DNA from: CAVVPY01 sp963750295
GTDB taxonomy: Bacteria > Actinomycetota > Actinomycetes > Mycobacteriales > Jatrophihabitantaceae
DNA: 64,000 bases
Assembly (NCBI GenBank): GCA_963750295.1
Contig: CAVVPY010000001.1
Coordinates: 1,426,001 to 1,490,000, forward strand
Direction: 5' to 3'
Position 1 is the first letter of the stretch; each line of letters begins with the position of its first letter. Under the pieces are notes generated by a model. That model searched no databases. It saw only the letters and a list, made by a program, of their open reading frames with translations, and was not told where the DNA came from. Positions 1 through 7,541 of the stretch are shown here, one piece after another. The position numbers and the translations under genes are program-made.

Positions 1-494
1 GCTCGGTCAGCGCGGCGGTTGCCGCCCGCGCACACGGTGCGGTGGTCGTCGTGGCCGGGCCGCCCGCGCCACCCGGGGAGGACGGCGCGGTCGTCGTCGG
101 CATCGACACCGACGGGCCCGATGACGCCGTCCTGGAGTTCGCGTTCGATCACGCGAGCCGACACGGCCGAGCTGTGCACGCACTCATGTGCTGGCGACCG
201 GATCCCCTGGTCACGGCACGATGGCGCGCTGGCAGCCCACCGCCGGACCAAGCCCAACGCTGGCTGGCCGAGGCCCTGGCCGGCTGGAGCGAGAAGTTCC
301 CCCAGGTACCGCTGCATCCGGCGGTCACCCGCGATCACGCGGTGAACGGTCTGGTGAGTGCATCGCTTGGCCAGGAGCTCCTCGTCGTCGGTAGCGACAA
401 CCGCCACCCGCGGATCGGGGCGTGGCTCGGCTCGGTGAGCCAAGGGGTGCTGCACCACGCGACCTGCCCGGTCGCCGTCGTCCATTCGGACTAA
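1..494 (+). CDS. Tandem universal stress protein, C-terminal part (5' end outside window)
   Basis: The reading frame is open from the left window edge, so the start lies upstream. The first ~20 visible residues, with a GSVS-type motif minus its glycine and a run of valines, look like the end of a first USP domain. A second USP domain follows, starting at a VVVGIDTDG strand and ending with a LGSVSQGVLHHATCPVAVV-type tail. This is the usual two-domain actinobacterial layout. USPs bind ATP or act as stress effectors in the cytoplasm. The second domain reads VVGSDNRHPRIGAWLGSVS, so the canonical G2xG9xGS ATP loop is degenerate (GSDNR instead of GSRGHG) and may not bind ATP. Converges on the PEP synthase gene. 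Confidence 0.85.
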   Translation, partial: SVSAAVAARAHGAVVVVAGPPAPPGEDGAVVVGIDTDGPDDAVLEFAFDHASRHGRAVHALMCWRPDPLVTARWRAGSPPPDQAQRWLAEALAGWSEKFPQVPLHPAVTRDHAVNGLVSASLGQELLVVGSDNRHPRIGAWLGSVSQGVLHHATCPVAVVHSD

Positions 495-517
495 CGGCCA
501 CGATCACACGGGACGCA

Positions 518-2812
518 TCACAGGGGACGCAGAGCGATCCGAGGCTTGAGGTCCCACCCTGCGCGCCGCTGCGGCTCGACCGTCTCGAGCAGCAACCGGC
601 GCTCGGCGCTCGCGACCGCGTGCCGGACGGGATCCACGACGTCGGAGTTGACCGAGATCGAGGTGATCCCCAGCCGGACGAGGAACTCGGCGAACTCCGG
701 GCGGTTGGACGGCGCCTGCCCACACAGCGAGGACGTGATGCCGGCCTGTTGGCATGCCTCGACGATGCGGGTGATCGTGTCGAGCACAGCCGGATCCGAC
801 TCGTCGAACAAGTCGGCGCAGACATCGGAGTCACGGTCGACCCCGAGCACGAGCTGCGTCAGGTCGTTACTGCCGATCGATACCCCGGCGATGCCCATCC
901 GCGCGTAGGCGGGGATCCAGTACGCGACCGACGGCACCTCGGCCATCACCCACACCTCGAGCGCGCGCGCGGTCTCGTGCGCGCGGACCAGATCGAGGCA
1001 GCGCTGCAGCTCCCACGCAGTTCGCACGAAGGGAATCATCAACCGCAGATTGGGCGTCTGTGCAGCGACGGCGCCGAGCACATCGAGTTCCAGGCGGAAC
1101 AGATCCGGTTGGTCGACGTAGCGAAAGCAACCGCGGTAGCCGATCATCGGGTTGGCCTCGGCCGGCTCGAACTGCGCGCCGCCCTCCAGTCCCCGGAACT
1201 CGTTCGAGCGGAAGTCGATGCTGCGGTACACGACCGGACGCGGCGCAAAGGCTCGGGTGATGCGCAACAGCGACGCGGTCATCGCTTCGACAAACGTGTG
1301 CTGTTCGCCCCGCTGTAGTAACAACCGTGGATGCACACCCTGGAGCGCGTCGGCAACCATGAACTCCGCGCGCAACAGCCCGACGCCGTCCACGTCCAGG
1401 GCGGCAACCTGTTCGGCGTGCTCGGCGACGGCCAGGTTCACGTAGAGCCGGGTTGCGAGCGCCTCGGCTGACACCGCGACCCGCGGTGCGGTGCTCACCC
1501 CAGTTGCCTGCGGGGTGGTGTCGCCCGCGTAGACCTCGCCGCGGCCGCCGTCCACCGTCACCAACTGACCATCGTGCAGCGCCGTAGTGGCCTGCCGTGC
1601 GCCGACGACGCAAGGAACGCCCAACTCGCGGCTGACGATCGCGGCGTGGCAGGTCATGCCGCCGCCGTCGGTGACCAGGGCGGCGGCGCGCCGCATCGCC
1701 GGTACCCAGTCGGGGCTGGTCATCGGCGCGACGAGGACCTCGCCGCGCAGCAATCGGGCGCCTTCGTCCGGGCTGGTCAGTACGCGCACCCATCCGGCGG
1801 CGCGGCCGGTCGACGCGGCCAAGCCGCGCACCAGCACGGTTTCGGTCGCCGCGTCACCGTCCGGGTCGTGCAGCGTGGTGATCGGGCGGGACTGCACCAG
1901 CCAGGTGCGTCCCTCGGCGACAGCCCACTCGATGTCCTGCGGAGTGCCGTAGTGCTCCTCGACCGCCTGGCCGAGCCGAGCGAGGTCGAGCACCTCAGCA
2001 TCGGTGAGCACCCGGTGCCCGCCCTCGTCGGGGCTGAGCTCGATCGTCTGGTCCGCCCCGTCGGCGCCCCGGACGATCTTCTTCGTCTGCACGCCGACCC
2101 GAACACTCATCACGGCGAGCGGGCTCTTGCGCACGAGGTAGGTGTCCGGCTCGACCATCCCGCTGACGATCGCCTCGCCCTGCCCGAGGATCGCCTCGAC
2201 GACCAGGTGGTCGCGCTCCCCTGTGGTCGGATCGGCGGTGAACATGATTCCGGACCGCTCCGAGGCGATCATCTGCTGCACGATCACGGCGATCGTCGGC
2301 TCCTCGGTCATCCCGGCCGAGGCCCGGTAGGCCATCACACGCCGTCCGTAGAGCGAGGCCCAGCAGTCGACGAGTCGCGTGAGCAGGTCGTGGTCGCCGC
2401 GGACGTTGGTGAACGTCTCGTTCATGCCGGCGAAGGACGCCTCGCCGGAATCCTCCGTCGTCCCGGACGAGCGGACCGCGACGTTCACGTCGTCACCGAG
2501 GCGGTGATACGCGGCAAGGACGGCGGCGGCAATGTCGTCCGGCAACGGTGACGCCGTGATCAGCGAGCGAGCCAGCTCGCTCCCGGTGGTGAGCGCGGCG
2601 TCGTCCTCGGGGTCGGAGTCGGTCTGGATCGCGAGCAGCTTCTCGCGGACTCCCGAGGCGTCTACGGCCGCGAGATAGGCCGATCCGGTGACGACGAATC
2701 CTGGTGGCACCGGCAGCGACGCCGCGTTGAGCTCGCCCAGATTCGCACCCTTGCCGCCTGCGGACGGCGCATCGTCGATACCGAGTTCCTCGAACCAGCT
2801 GATCGTCGTCAT
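518..2812 (-). CDS. ppsA: Phosphoenolpyruvate synthase (pyruvate, water dikinase)
   Basis: Converts pyruvate, ATP and water to PEP, AMP and phosphate, the entry to gluconeogenesis. The 764-aa product has the family order. An N-terminal ATP-grasp domain (about 1-310) holds GGKGANLGEL near 19 and VRSSGTTEDS near 114. The phosphohistidine swivel domain contains GGGMTCHAAIVSRELGVP with the catalytic His at 389. The C-terminal TIM-barrel has GSNDLTQLVLGVDRDS and the catalytic SSLCGQ cysteine. Length is slightly below E. coli PpsA (792 aa). The ATG at 2812 is preceded by AAGGA at proper spacing; an in-frame extension to 3013 lacks family similarity. Divergent from a USP gene, sharing an intergenic region with DosR-like boxes. 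In actinobacteria such genes are often part of the hypoxia regulon. Confidence 0.93.
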   Translation of the reverse strand: MTTISWFEELGIDDAPSAGGKGANLGELNAASLPVPPGFVVTGSAYLAAVDASGVREKLLAIQTDSDPEDDAALTTGSELARSLITASPLPDDIAAAVLAAYHRLGDDVNVAVRSSGTTEDSGEASFAGMNETFTNVRGDHDLLTRLVDCWASLYGRRVMAYRASAGMTEEPTIAVIVQQMIASERSGIMFTADPTTGERDHLVVEAILGQGEAIVSGMVEPDTYLVRKSPLAVMSVRVGVQTKKIVRGADGADQTIELSPDEGGHRVLTDAEVLDLARLGQAVEEHYGTPQDIEWAVAEGRTWLVQSRPITTLHDPDGDAATETVLVRGLAASTGRAAGWVRVLTSPDEGARLLRGEVLVAPMTSPDWVPAMRRAAALVTDGGGMTCHAAIVSRELGVPCVVGARQATTALHDGQLVTVDGGRGEVYAGDTTPQATGVSTAPRVAVSAEALATRLYVNLAVAEHAEQVAALDVDGVGLLRAEFMVADALQGVHPRLLLQRGEQHTFVEAMTASLLRITRAFAPRPVVYRSIDFRSNEFRGLEGGAQFEPAEANPMIGYRGCFRYVDQPDLFRLELDVLGAVAAQTPNLRLMIPFVRTAWELQRCLDLVRAHETARALEVWVMAEVPSVAYWIPAYARMGIAGVSIGSNDLTQLVLGVDRDSDVCADLFDESDPAVLDTITRIVEACQQAGITSSLCGQAPSNRPEFAEFLVRLGITSISVNSDVVDPVRHAVASAERRLLLETVEPQRRAGWDLKPRIALRPL

Positions 2813-2877
2813 GACCGTCCTTCGCAGCCGACAGCAGTGCCGAGCCCACTGTGTCGCCGGGCGGAGCGGGCGGACCA

Positions 2878-2934
2878 GGGACCAACGTCCGGGGCCCCCG
2901 GTCCGGATCGTGAGACAGACAGGACGTTGTGCCC
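2878..2934. promoter_or_regulatory. Pair of DosR/DevR-like boxes between ppsA and usp
   Basis: GGGACCAACGTCC at 2878-2890 matches 11 of 14 positions of the mycobacterial DosR consensus core (GGGACTWWAGTCCC) when one base is added. Reading the other strand at 2934-2922 gives GGGCACAACGTCC, identical to the first box at 11 of 13 positions. The two face each other about 44 bp apart in the 176-bp divergent region. Binding by a DosR-family regulator is inferred; no such regulator gene is in the window. Confidence 0.5.
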
Positions 2935-2988
2935 TGCCCGCACCCGGTAGGGCTGGCACAGGCTGGGACCGACCGCCGAGGAGGCGAC

Positions 2989-3474
2989 ATGACATCCGCC
3001 ACGAGCCCGACACGATCCAATACCCGACCGCGAGTGGTCGTCGGTGTGGACGGATCAGAGGAGTCCAAGCAGGCCCTGCGTTGGGGCGCGCGCATCGCAG
3101 CCGCGGAGAACGCGCGGCTCGAGGCGATCACGGTCTGGCAGTTCCCGGCGACCTTCATTCAGGCCTACGTCCCGGTTTCGGTCGACCAGACCCAGGACAT
3201 GGAGAAGGCCCTCACCGACATCGTGGACGAGGTCTTCGGGCCGGACCGCCCTGCCGACATGCACCTTGCCGTACTCGAGGGCGGAACGGCTCACGTGCTG
3301 CTGCGCGAGAGCGCCGATGCCGTGATGCTCGTTGTCGGCAGCCGCGGGCACGGGGGCTTCGCCGGCCTGCTCCTCGGTTCGGTCAGCCACAACCTGGCCG
3401 CGCACAGCAGTTGCCCGGTTTTGATCGTGCACGCCGAGAAGCGAGACGAACTCGACACCGAGGCGGCGACGTGA
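2989..3474 (+). CDS. Universal stress protein, single domain
   Basis: A 161-aa UspA-fold protein. It starts with a VVVGVDGSEESKQALRW strand-helix and carries the full ATP-binding signature GSRGHGGFAGLLLGSVS, followed by a CPVLIVH last strand. By family it is an ATP-binding cytoplasmic stress protein. The ATG at 2989 has a strong GAGGAGG ribosome site 5 nt upstream; an in-frame start at 2929 does not. The stop overlaps the ATG of the next gene (ATGA), so the two are translationally coupled. First gene of a run reaching at least the DsrE2-like gene. DosR-like boxes lie upstream. Confidence 0.93.
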   Translation: MTSATSPTRSNTRPRVVVGVDGSEESKQALRWGARIAAAENARLEAITVWQFPATFIQAYVPVSVDQTQDMEKALTDIVDEVFGPDRPADMHLAVLEGGTAHVLLRESADAVMLVVGSRGHGGFAGLLLGSVSHNLAAHSSCPVLIVHAEKRDELDTEAAT

Positions 3475-3725
3475 TGTGGGACCACCACGAAGGTTGGGGG
3501 TCGGGCGGCATGGTGGTCGGGATCGTGCTGATGACGATGCTCGTCGCCCTGCTCGTCGTCGGCGCCGTACTTCTCGTCCGTCGCGAGCGGCGCACGTCTA
3601 CAACCGTGCCGCTCGCGACGCCGACCGCCCGCGCGGAGGAAGTTCTCGCCGAGCGCCTCGCGCGTGGCGAGATCGAGGTCGACGAGTACCGGCGCACGGC
3701 TGCGGCACTGCGGGAGACACCGTGA
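3474..3725 (+). CDS. Small SHOCT-domain membrane protein
   Basis: An 83-aa protein with a short His-rich N-terminus, one transmembrane helix (about residues 14-36) followed by basic RRER, and a C-terminal SHOCT motif (about 55-82: AEEVLAERLARGEIEVDEYR). SHOCT is a short domain at the ends of many membrane or oligomerising proteins; its function is not well defined. The start codon overlaps the USP stop and its own stop overlaps the GTG start of the flavoprotein, so the three genes are tightly coupled. Confidence 0.85.
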   Translation: MWDHHEGWGSGGMVVGIVLMTMLVALLVVGAVLLVRRERRTSTTVPLATPTARAEEVLAERLARGEIEVDEYRRTAAALRETP

Positions 3726-4957
3726 AGCGGCTGCTGGTGCTCGGGGCAGGCACTGCCGGAACGATGATCGTCAATCGGCTACGGCGCCGCCTGGACGCAG
3801 CTGATTGGCAGATCGCGGTGGTCGATCGCGACGACGAACATCAGTACCAACCGGGCTTGCTGTTCGTCCCGTTCGGCCAGCACACCACCGACGAACTCAC
3901 CCGATCGCGCCGGCGGCAGGTCCACGACGGCATCGACTTCATCCTCGGCGAGGTTGACCGGATCGATCCAGTGGCCGCCACCGCTCGACTCATCGACGGT
4001 CGCACCCTGCCCTACGACTTCCTCGTCATCGCAACCGGCGTGGCCCCGCGTCCCGATCAGACCCCCGGCATGCTCGGGCCCGAGTGGCGGCGCAGCATCT
4101 TCGACTTCTACACCCCCGAGGGCGCGGCGGCGCTGGCGAAGGCGCTACCCGCATTCGACGGTGGGCGGGTCGTCGTCCACATCACCGACATGCCGATCAA
4201 GTGCCCGGTCGCTCCGCTGGAATTCACTTTTCTCGCCGAGGCGTTCTTCCGCGAGCGTGGTCTGCGCGACCGCGTCGAACTGGTCTATGCGACACCGCTG
4301 TCGGGCGCGTTCACCAAGCCGATCTCGTCGGCCCGCCTCGGCTCGATGCTCGAGGAACGCAAGGTCTCGGTCGAGACCGACTTCCTCGTCGAGCACATCG
4401 ACGTGGAGCGGAAGTGCCTGGTCTCCTACGATGATCGCGAGATCCCGTTCGATCTGCTGGTCACCGTCCCGCTGAACATGGGTGCGGAGTTCGTGGCGCG
4501 CTCAGGGCTCGGCGACGAACTCAACTACGTCCCGGTCGACAAGCACACGATGTTGTCCACGACCTACGCGAACATCTTCGCGGTCGGCGACGCCTCTGAC
4601 ATCCCGGCCTCCAAGGCAGGCTCGGCTGCGCACTTCTCCGTCGAGGTGTTCGTCGACAACTTCCTCGAGCACATCGAGGGCCGGCCGATGACCGGCGCGT
4701 TCGACGGCCACGCGAACTGTTTCATCGAGTCCGGGGACGGCAAGGGTCTGTTGATCGACTTCAACTACGACACCGAACCGCTACCCGGCAAGTACCCGCT
4801 TCCCTTCCTCGGGCCATTCAGCCTGCTGGAGGAGACCCGGGCAAACCATCTCGGCAAGCTGGCGTTCCGCTGGATGTACTGGAACGTCCTGTTGCCCGGA
4901 CGCCCGCTACCGCTACCGGCGCACATGTCGATGGCCGGCAAACACCCTGAGAACTAA
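3722..4957 (+). CDS. Sulfide:quinone oxidoreductase-like FAD flavoprotein
   Basis: A 411-aa two-dinucleotide-binding-domain flavoprotein of the SQR/flavocytochrome c sulfide dehydrogenase type. The FAD-binding GAGTAG is at residues 9-14, an ATG motif (VIATGVAPR) near 102-110 and the second FAD motif NIFAVGDASDIP near 284-294. Cys161 (MPIKCPVAPLEF) and Cys333 (DGHANCFIE) sit where SQRs have their redox-active cysteine pair. The C-terminus has amphipathic and aromatic segments that could touch the membrane. The next genes encode TusE/DsrC-like and DsrE2-like sulfur carriers, so a role in oxidising reduced sulfur or persulfide and passing it on is likely. The exact substrate is inferred. GTG start at 3722 overlaps the SHOCT stop. 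Confidence 0.8.
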   Translation: MKRLLVLGAGTAGTMIVNRLRRRLDAADWQIAVVDRDDEHQYQPGLLFVPFGQHTTDELTRSRRRQVHDGIDFILGEVDRIDPVAATARLIDGRTLPYDFLVIATGVAPRPDQTPGMLGPEWRRSIFDFYTPEGAAALAKALPAFDGGRVVVHITDMPIKCPVAPLEFTFLAEAFFRERGLRDRVELVYATPLSGAFTKPISSARLGSMLEERKVSVETDFLVEHIDVERKCLVSYDDREIPFDLLVTVPLNMGAEFVARSGLGDELNYVPVDKHTMLSTTYANIFAVGDASDIPASKAGSAAHFSVEVFVDNFLEHIEGRPMTGAFDGHANCFIESGDGKGLLIDFNYDTEPLPGKYPLPFLGPFSLLEETRANHLGKLAFRWMYWNVLLPGRPLPLPAHMSMAGKHPEN

Positions 4958-4967
4958 GGAGATTCCC

Positions 4968-5282
4968 ATGCCCGTCACCAGTTTGGCCGGTCACCGGATC
5001 CACGTCACCGATGAGGGCTTCCTGACCGACCCGAGCGAGTGGGATGAGGGCTTGGCACGTGCTCTCGCGGCCGAGATCGGCATCACGCTGACCGATGCGC
5101 ACTGGCAGGTGATCCGGTTCCTGCGCGCAGACCACGAGCAGCGCGACGAGACACCGACCATCCGTCGAGTCGCGAACGCGGGCGGGATCCCGGTGAAGGA
5201 ACTGTTCGCGCTGTTCCCGCAAAAGCCCGCCAAGAAGATGGCCTACATCGCCGGGTTGCCGAAGCCCCACGGCTGCGTGTGA
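4968..5282 (+). CDS. TusE/DsrC/DsvC-family sulfur carrier protein
   Basis: A 104-aa protein of the DsrC/TusE fold ending in GLPKPHGCV, the conserved C-terminal arm with the penultimate cysteine (Cys103). The second cysteine that true DsrC carries about ten residues earlier is absent (the stretch reads KKMAYIAGL). It is therefore a single-Cys, TusE-like carrier rather than a DsrAB partner. It would carry a persulfide on Cys103. AAGGAG lies just upstream of the ATG. Placed between the SQR-like and DsrE2-like genes, it probably relays sulfur between them. Confidence 0.88.
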   Translation: MPVTSLAGHRIHVTDEGFLTDPSEWDEGLARALAAEIGITLTDAHWQVIRFLRADHEQRDETPTIRRVANAGGIPVKELFALFPQKPAKKMAYIAGLPKPHGCV

Positions 5283-5325
5283 ACACCTCGGTCCCGTCGC
5301 ACCTTTTCGCTCCCAGGAGGATCTC

Positions 5326-5841
5326 ATGACCACAACCGCTGATACCGCGCCGGCGATCGTCCCGCAGTTCGACGACGGCGCGTCCGGTCGCAAGCTCGCG
5401 ATCATCTGTTCCAAGGGGACGCTCGACATGGCCTACCCCGGCTTGGTGCTCGCGAACGCGGCACTGGGCGAGGGCATCGAGACGCACCTGTTCTTCACGT
5501 TCTGGGGCTTCGAGATGATCAACAAGAAGACTATGGACGACCTGAAGTTCACCCTGCTCGGCAACCCGGCCACCCACCTGCCACAGGGGCTCGGCGGACT
5601 GCCGTGGATGACGTCACTGGCGACAGCGAAGCTGAAGAAGTCGATCGCGGACGTCGGCGTGCCGGAGGTGCCCGAATTCCTCGAGCAGATCGTCGCGTCG
5701 GGCGGCCACCTGTGGGCCTGCCGCATGTCTGCCGACATGAACCATCTGACGAAGGACGACCTCTACGACGAGGTCGAGGACATCATCAGCGCCGCGGACT
5801 TCATCGAGAAGACCGAGGGCGCGCAGTTGCTGTTCATCTAG
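5326..5841 (+). CDS. DsrE/DsrF/DrsH-like (DsrE2-type) sulfurtransferase
   Basis: A 171-aa protein of the DsrE2 family. It has the N-terminal strand LAIICSKGTLDMAYPG, a hydrophobic HLFFTFWGFEMINK segment, and the family cysteine in GGHLWACRMSADM (Cys132). Cys28 lies in the first strand. DsrE-type proteins move persulfide sulfur; DsrE2 forms are often peripheral membrane proteins next to rhodanese, TusA or SQR genes. AGGAGG precedes the ATG. Last gene of the sulfur module; a GC hairpin follows. Confidence 0.85.
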   Translation: MTTTADTAPAIVPQFDDGASGRKLAIICSKGTLDMAYPGLVLANAALGEGIETHLFFTFWGFEMINKKTMDDLKFTLLGNPATHLPQGLGGLPWMTSLATAKLKKSIADVGVPEVPEFLEQIVASGGHLWACRMSADMNHLTKDDLYDEVEDIISAADFIEKTEGAQLLFI

Positions 5842-5846
5842 GCGCG

Positions 5847-5863
5847 CGGCCCTCCTTCGGCCG
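5847..5863 (+). terminator. Possible hairpin after the DsrE2-like gene
   Basis: CGGCC, a 7-nt loop (CTCCTTC) and GGCCG form a short GC stem 6 nt after the stop codon. There is no T tract, so it may only be a weak or mRNA-end-stabilising structure. Confidence 0.3.
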
Positions 5864-5964
5864 GCTGTCGATCCCGGACCGACCCGTTCGTCGTGTTTGC
5901 AGTGGCGACCCCACCACCCGCATGGGTTTCATGCCATCCTGCTGTCACGATCGAGGAGGTCGTC

Positions 5965-6585
5965 ATGAGCGATATCTGGCCCACCATCCATGCCGAGCGA
6001 CAGTCGCTGGCCGACGACGTGGCCGGCCTGAGCCCAACGCAATGGCAGACAAAGTCGCTGTGCAGTGAGTGGACCGTCCACGACACGCTGGCCCACCTGC
6101 TGTCCGCTGCCAAGATGACCCCGCCGAAGTTCCTCGCCAGGTTCGCGGCGGCCGGGTTCAACTTCGATCGTTTCGCCGCCAAACAGGTCGCCACCGAAGG
6201 CGCGGGTGGCCCGGAGGCGACCCTTGCCGCGTTCCGCGCTGCTCAGCTACGCACGAGCGCGCCGCCCGGACCGAAGGAGACCTGGCTCGGCGAGGCATTC
6301 GTCCACGGCGAGGACATCCGCCGTCCGCTCGGCATCCAGCACTCGTACCCGCTGCCGTTCGTCGCCCGGACGATCGCGTTCTACGCCAAGAGCAACGCGA
6401 TCATCCACGGTCGCGACCGAGTCGCCGGCCTGACCCTGCGGGCAACCGACACCGACTTCTCGGTTGGCTCCGGGCCTCTCGTGGAAGGGCCGGCCATCTC
6501 GTTGCTGCTCGCCGCATCGGGGCGTACGTCGGCCCTGGACGACCTGTCCGGCCCAGGAGTCGAGACGCTCCGCTCGCGCTCGTGA
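5965..6585 (+). CDS. Maleylpyruvate isomerase-family (DinB-like) mycothiol-dependent enzyme
   Basis: A 206-aa protein whose N-terminal half has the MDMPI/DinB helical pattern, including EWTVHDTLAHLL with the likely first metal-ligand His, and a second FVHGEDIRRPLG segment with another conserved His. Members bind a divalent metal and usually use mycothiol in actinobacteria; the substrate of this one cannot be told. The C-terminal ~70 residues match the small MDMPI C-terminal domain. The ATG at 5965 follows GAGGAGG at good spacing; the frame reaches back to 5893 without another ribosome site. Confidence 0.82.
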   Translation: MSDIWPTIHAERQSLADDVAGLSPTQWQTKSLCSEWTVHDTLAHLLSAAKMTPPKFLARFAAAGFNFDRFAAKQVATEGAGGPEATLAAFRAAQLRTSAPPGPKETWLGEAFVHGEDIRRPLGIQHSYPLPFVARTIAFYAKSNAIIHGRDRVAGLTLRATDTDFSVGSGPLVEGPAISLLLAASGRTSALDDLSGPGVETLRSRS

Positions 6586-6592
6586 TCGCCTA

Positions 6593-7150
6593 GTGCATCG
6601 CTGGGTGCTGGTGTCCTCGGGCACCGCTCCCGTTGTGCTGATCGGCGGGTGGACGGTCGCGGCGTCCCGTCAGCCGCCCAACTACGACTCGATGACCGAC
6701 ACGATCAGCGCACTCGCCGCTCGTGGTGCCACCGACCGCTGGATCATGACGCTGGCTCTGCTGATCCTGGGTATGTGCCATGTCGTCACCGCGAGCGGTC
6801 TCACCGGGGCCGGCACCGCGGCGCGGGCCGTGCTCGCAGTCGGCGGCACCGCCACGATTGGGGTAGCCGCGCTGCCGCAACCGGACGCGCTTCACGTGCC
6901 GGTGGCAACCGGGGCATTTGTCGCTCTCGCGGTGTGGCCCGCATTGTCACGCGCGCCCGCACGCCGGGTCGGCCTGGGCGCCGCCGCCGTGCTGCTGGCC
7001 CTGCTCGCCTGGCTGGCCTGGCTGCTCGCCGAAGCCGACCACGGAGCCCTCCTCGGCCTCGGCGAGCGCTGTGTGGCGGGTGCGCAGGCCCTGTGCCCAC
7101 TGGTGATCTCGCTGGTGTACCTGGCCTCGTCGGGGGTCGGTGATAAATAA
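6593..7150 (+). CDS. DUF998-family integral membrane protein
   Basis: A 185-aa hydrophobic protein with about five or six transmembrane helices. An early SMTDTISALAARG stretch resembles the DUF998 signature that follows the first helix (typically D-x-IS-x-L). Function unknown. The start is uncertain: GTG at 6593 (8 nt after the upstream stop) or GTG at 6605. No clear ribosome site is seen, so it may be translated by coupling from the MDMPI-family gene. Confidence 0.7.
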   Translation: MHRWVLVSSGTAPVVLIGGWTVAASRQPPNYDSMTDTISALAARGATDRWIMTLALLILGMCHVVTASGLTGAGTAARAVLAVGGTATIGVAALPQPDALHVPVATGAFVALAVWPALSRAPARRVGLGAAAVLLALLAWLAWLLAEADHGALLGLGERCVAGAQALCPLVISLVYLASSGVGDK

Positions 7151-7157
7151 TCCGATC

Positions 7158-7538
7158 ATGGACGGGGTCGGTCACGAGAACATGGCGACGGTGCTCGTCG
7201 ACCCCTCCGTGCTTGCCGACTTCGAGCTCGACCTGATGTCGCACGACTTCCGGGTGTGGCTGGTACACACCGTCCCGACCTTCGTCGACGCTCCCCGAGC
7301 AGCGTTCCAGATCCGGCGCTCCCTGATCGACTGGAGCAACGGGCGGTGGGCGATGGCCGCCGGCTGGACCCTGATCTGGATCACGTTCGGCGAGAGTTGG
7401 CTTGACGGTGACGAGCCGATCCCGTGGCCGTCGCACGCCGCGCTGTGGGACAAGCTGGCCGAGTACTCCGGGCACGTGCGCTACAACCTCGGCCTGGGCG
7501 GTGTCCCTCGCCTGCCCGTGCCGCGCGAGACGCACTGA
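7158..7538 (+). CDS. Hypothetical protein
   Basis: A 126-aa protein I do not recognise. Third codon positions are strongly G/C, supporting real coding. It is rich in Trp and acidic residues (DFRVWLVHTVPTF, WTLIWITFGESWLDGDE), with no signal peptide, membrane helix or Cys motif. It could start at ATG 7158 or at GTG 7140, which overlaps the DUF998 stop. It converges on the berberine-bridge-like gene with only 3 nt between the stops. Confidence 0.6.
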   Translation: MDGVGHENMATVLVDPSVLADFELDLMSHDFRVWLVHTVPTFVDAPRAAFQIRRSLIDWSNGRWAMAAGWTLIWITFGESWLDGDEPIPWPSHAALWDKLAEYSGHVRYNLGLGGVPRLPVPRETH

Positions 7539-7541
7539 TGT

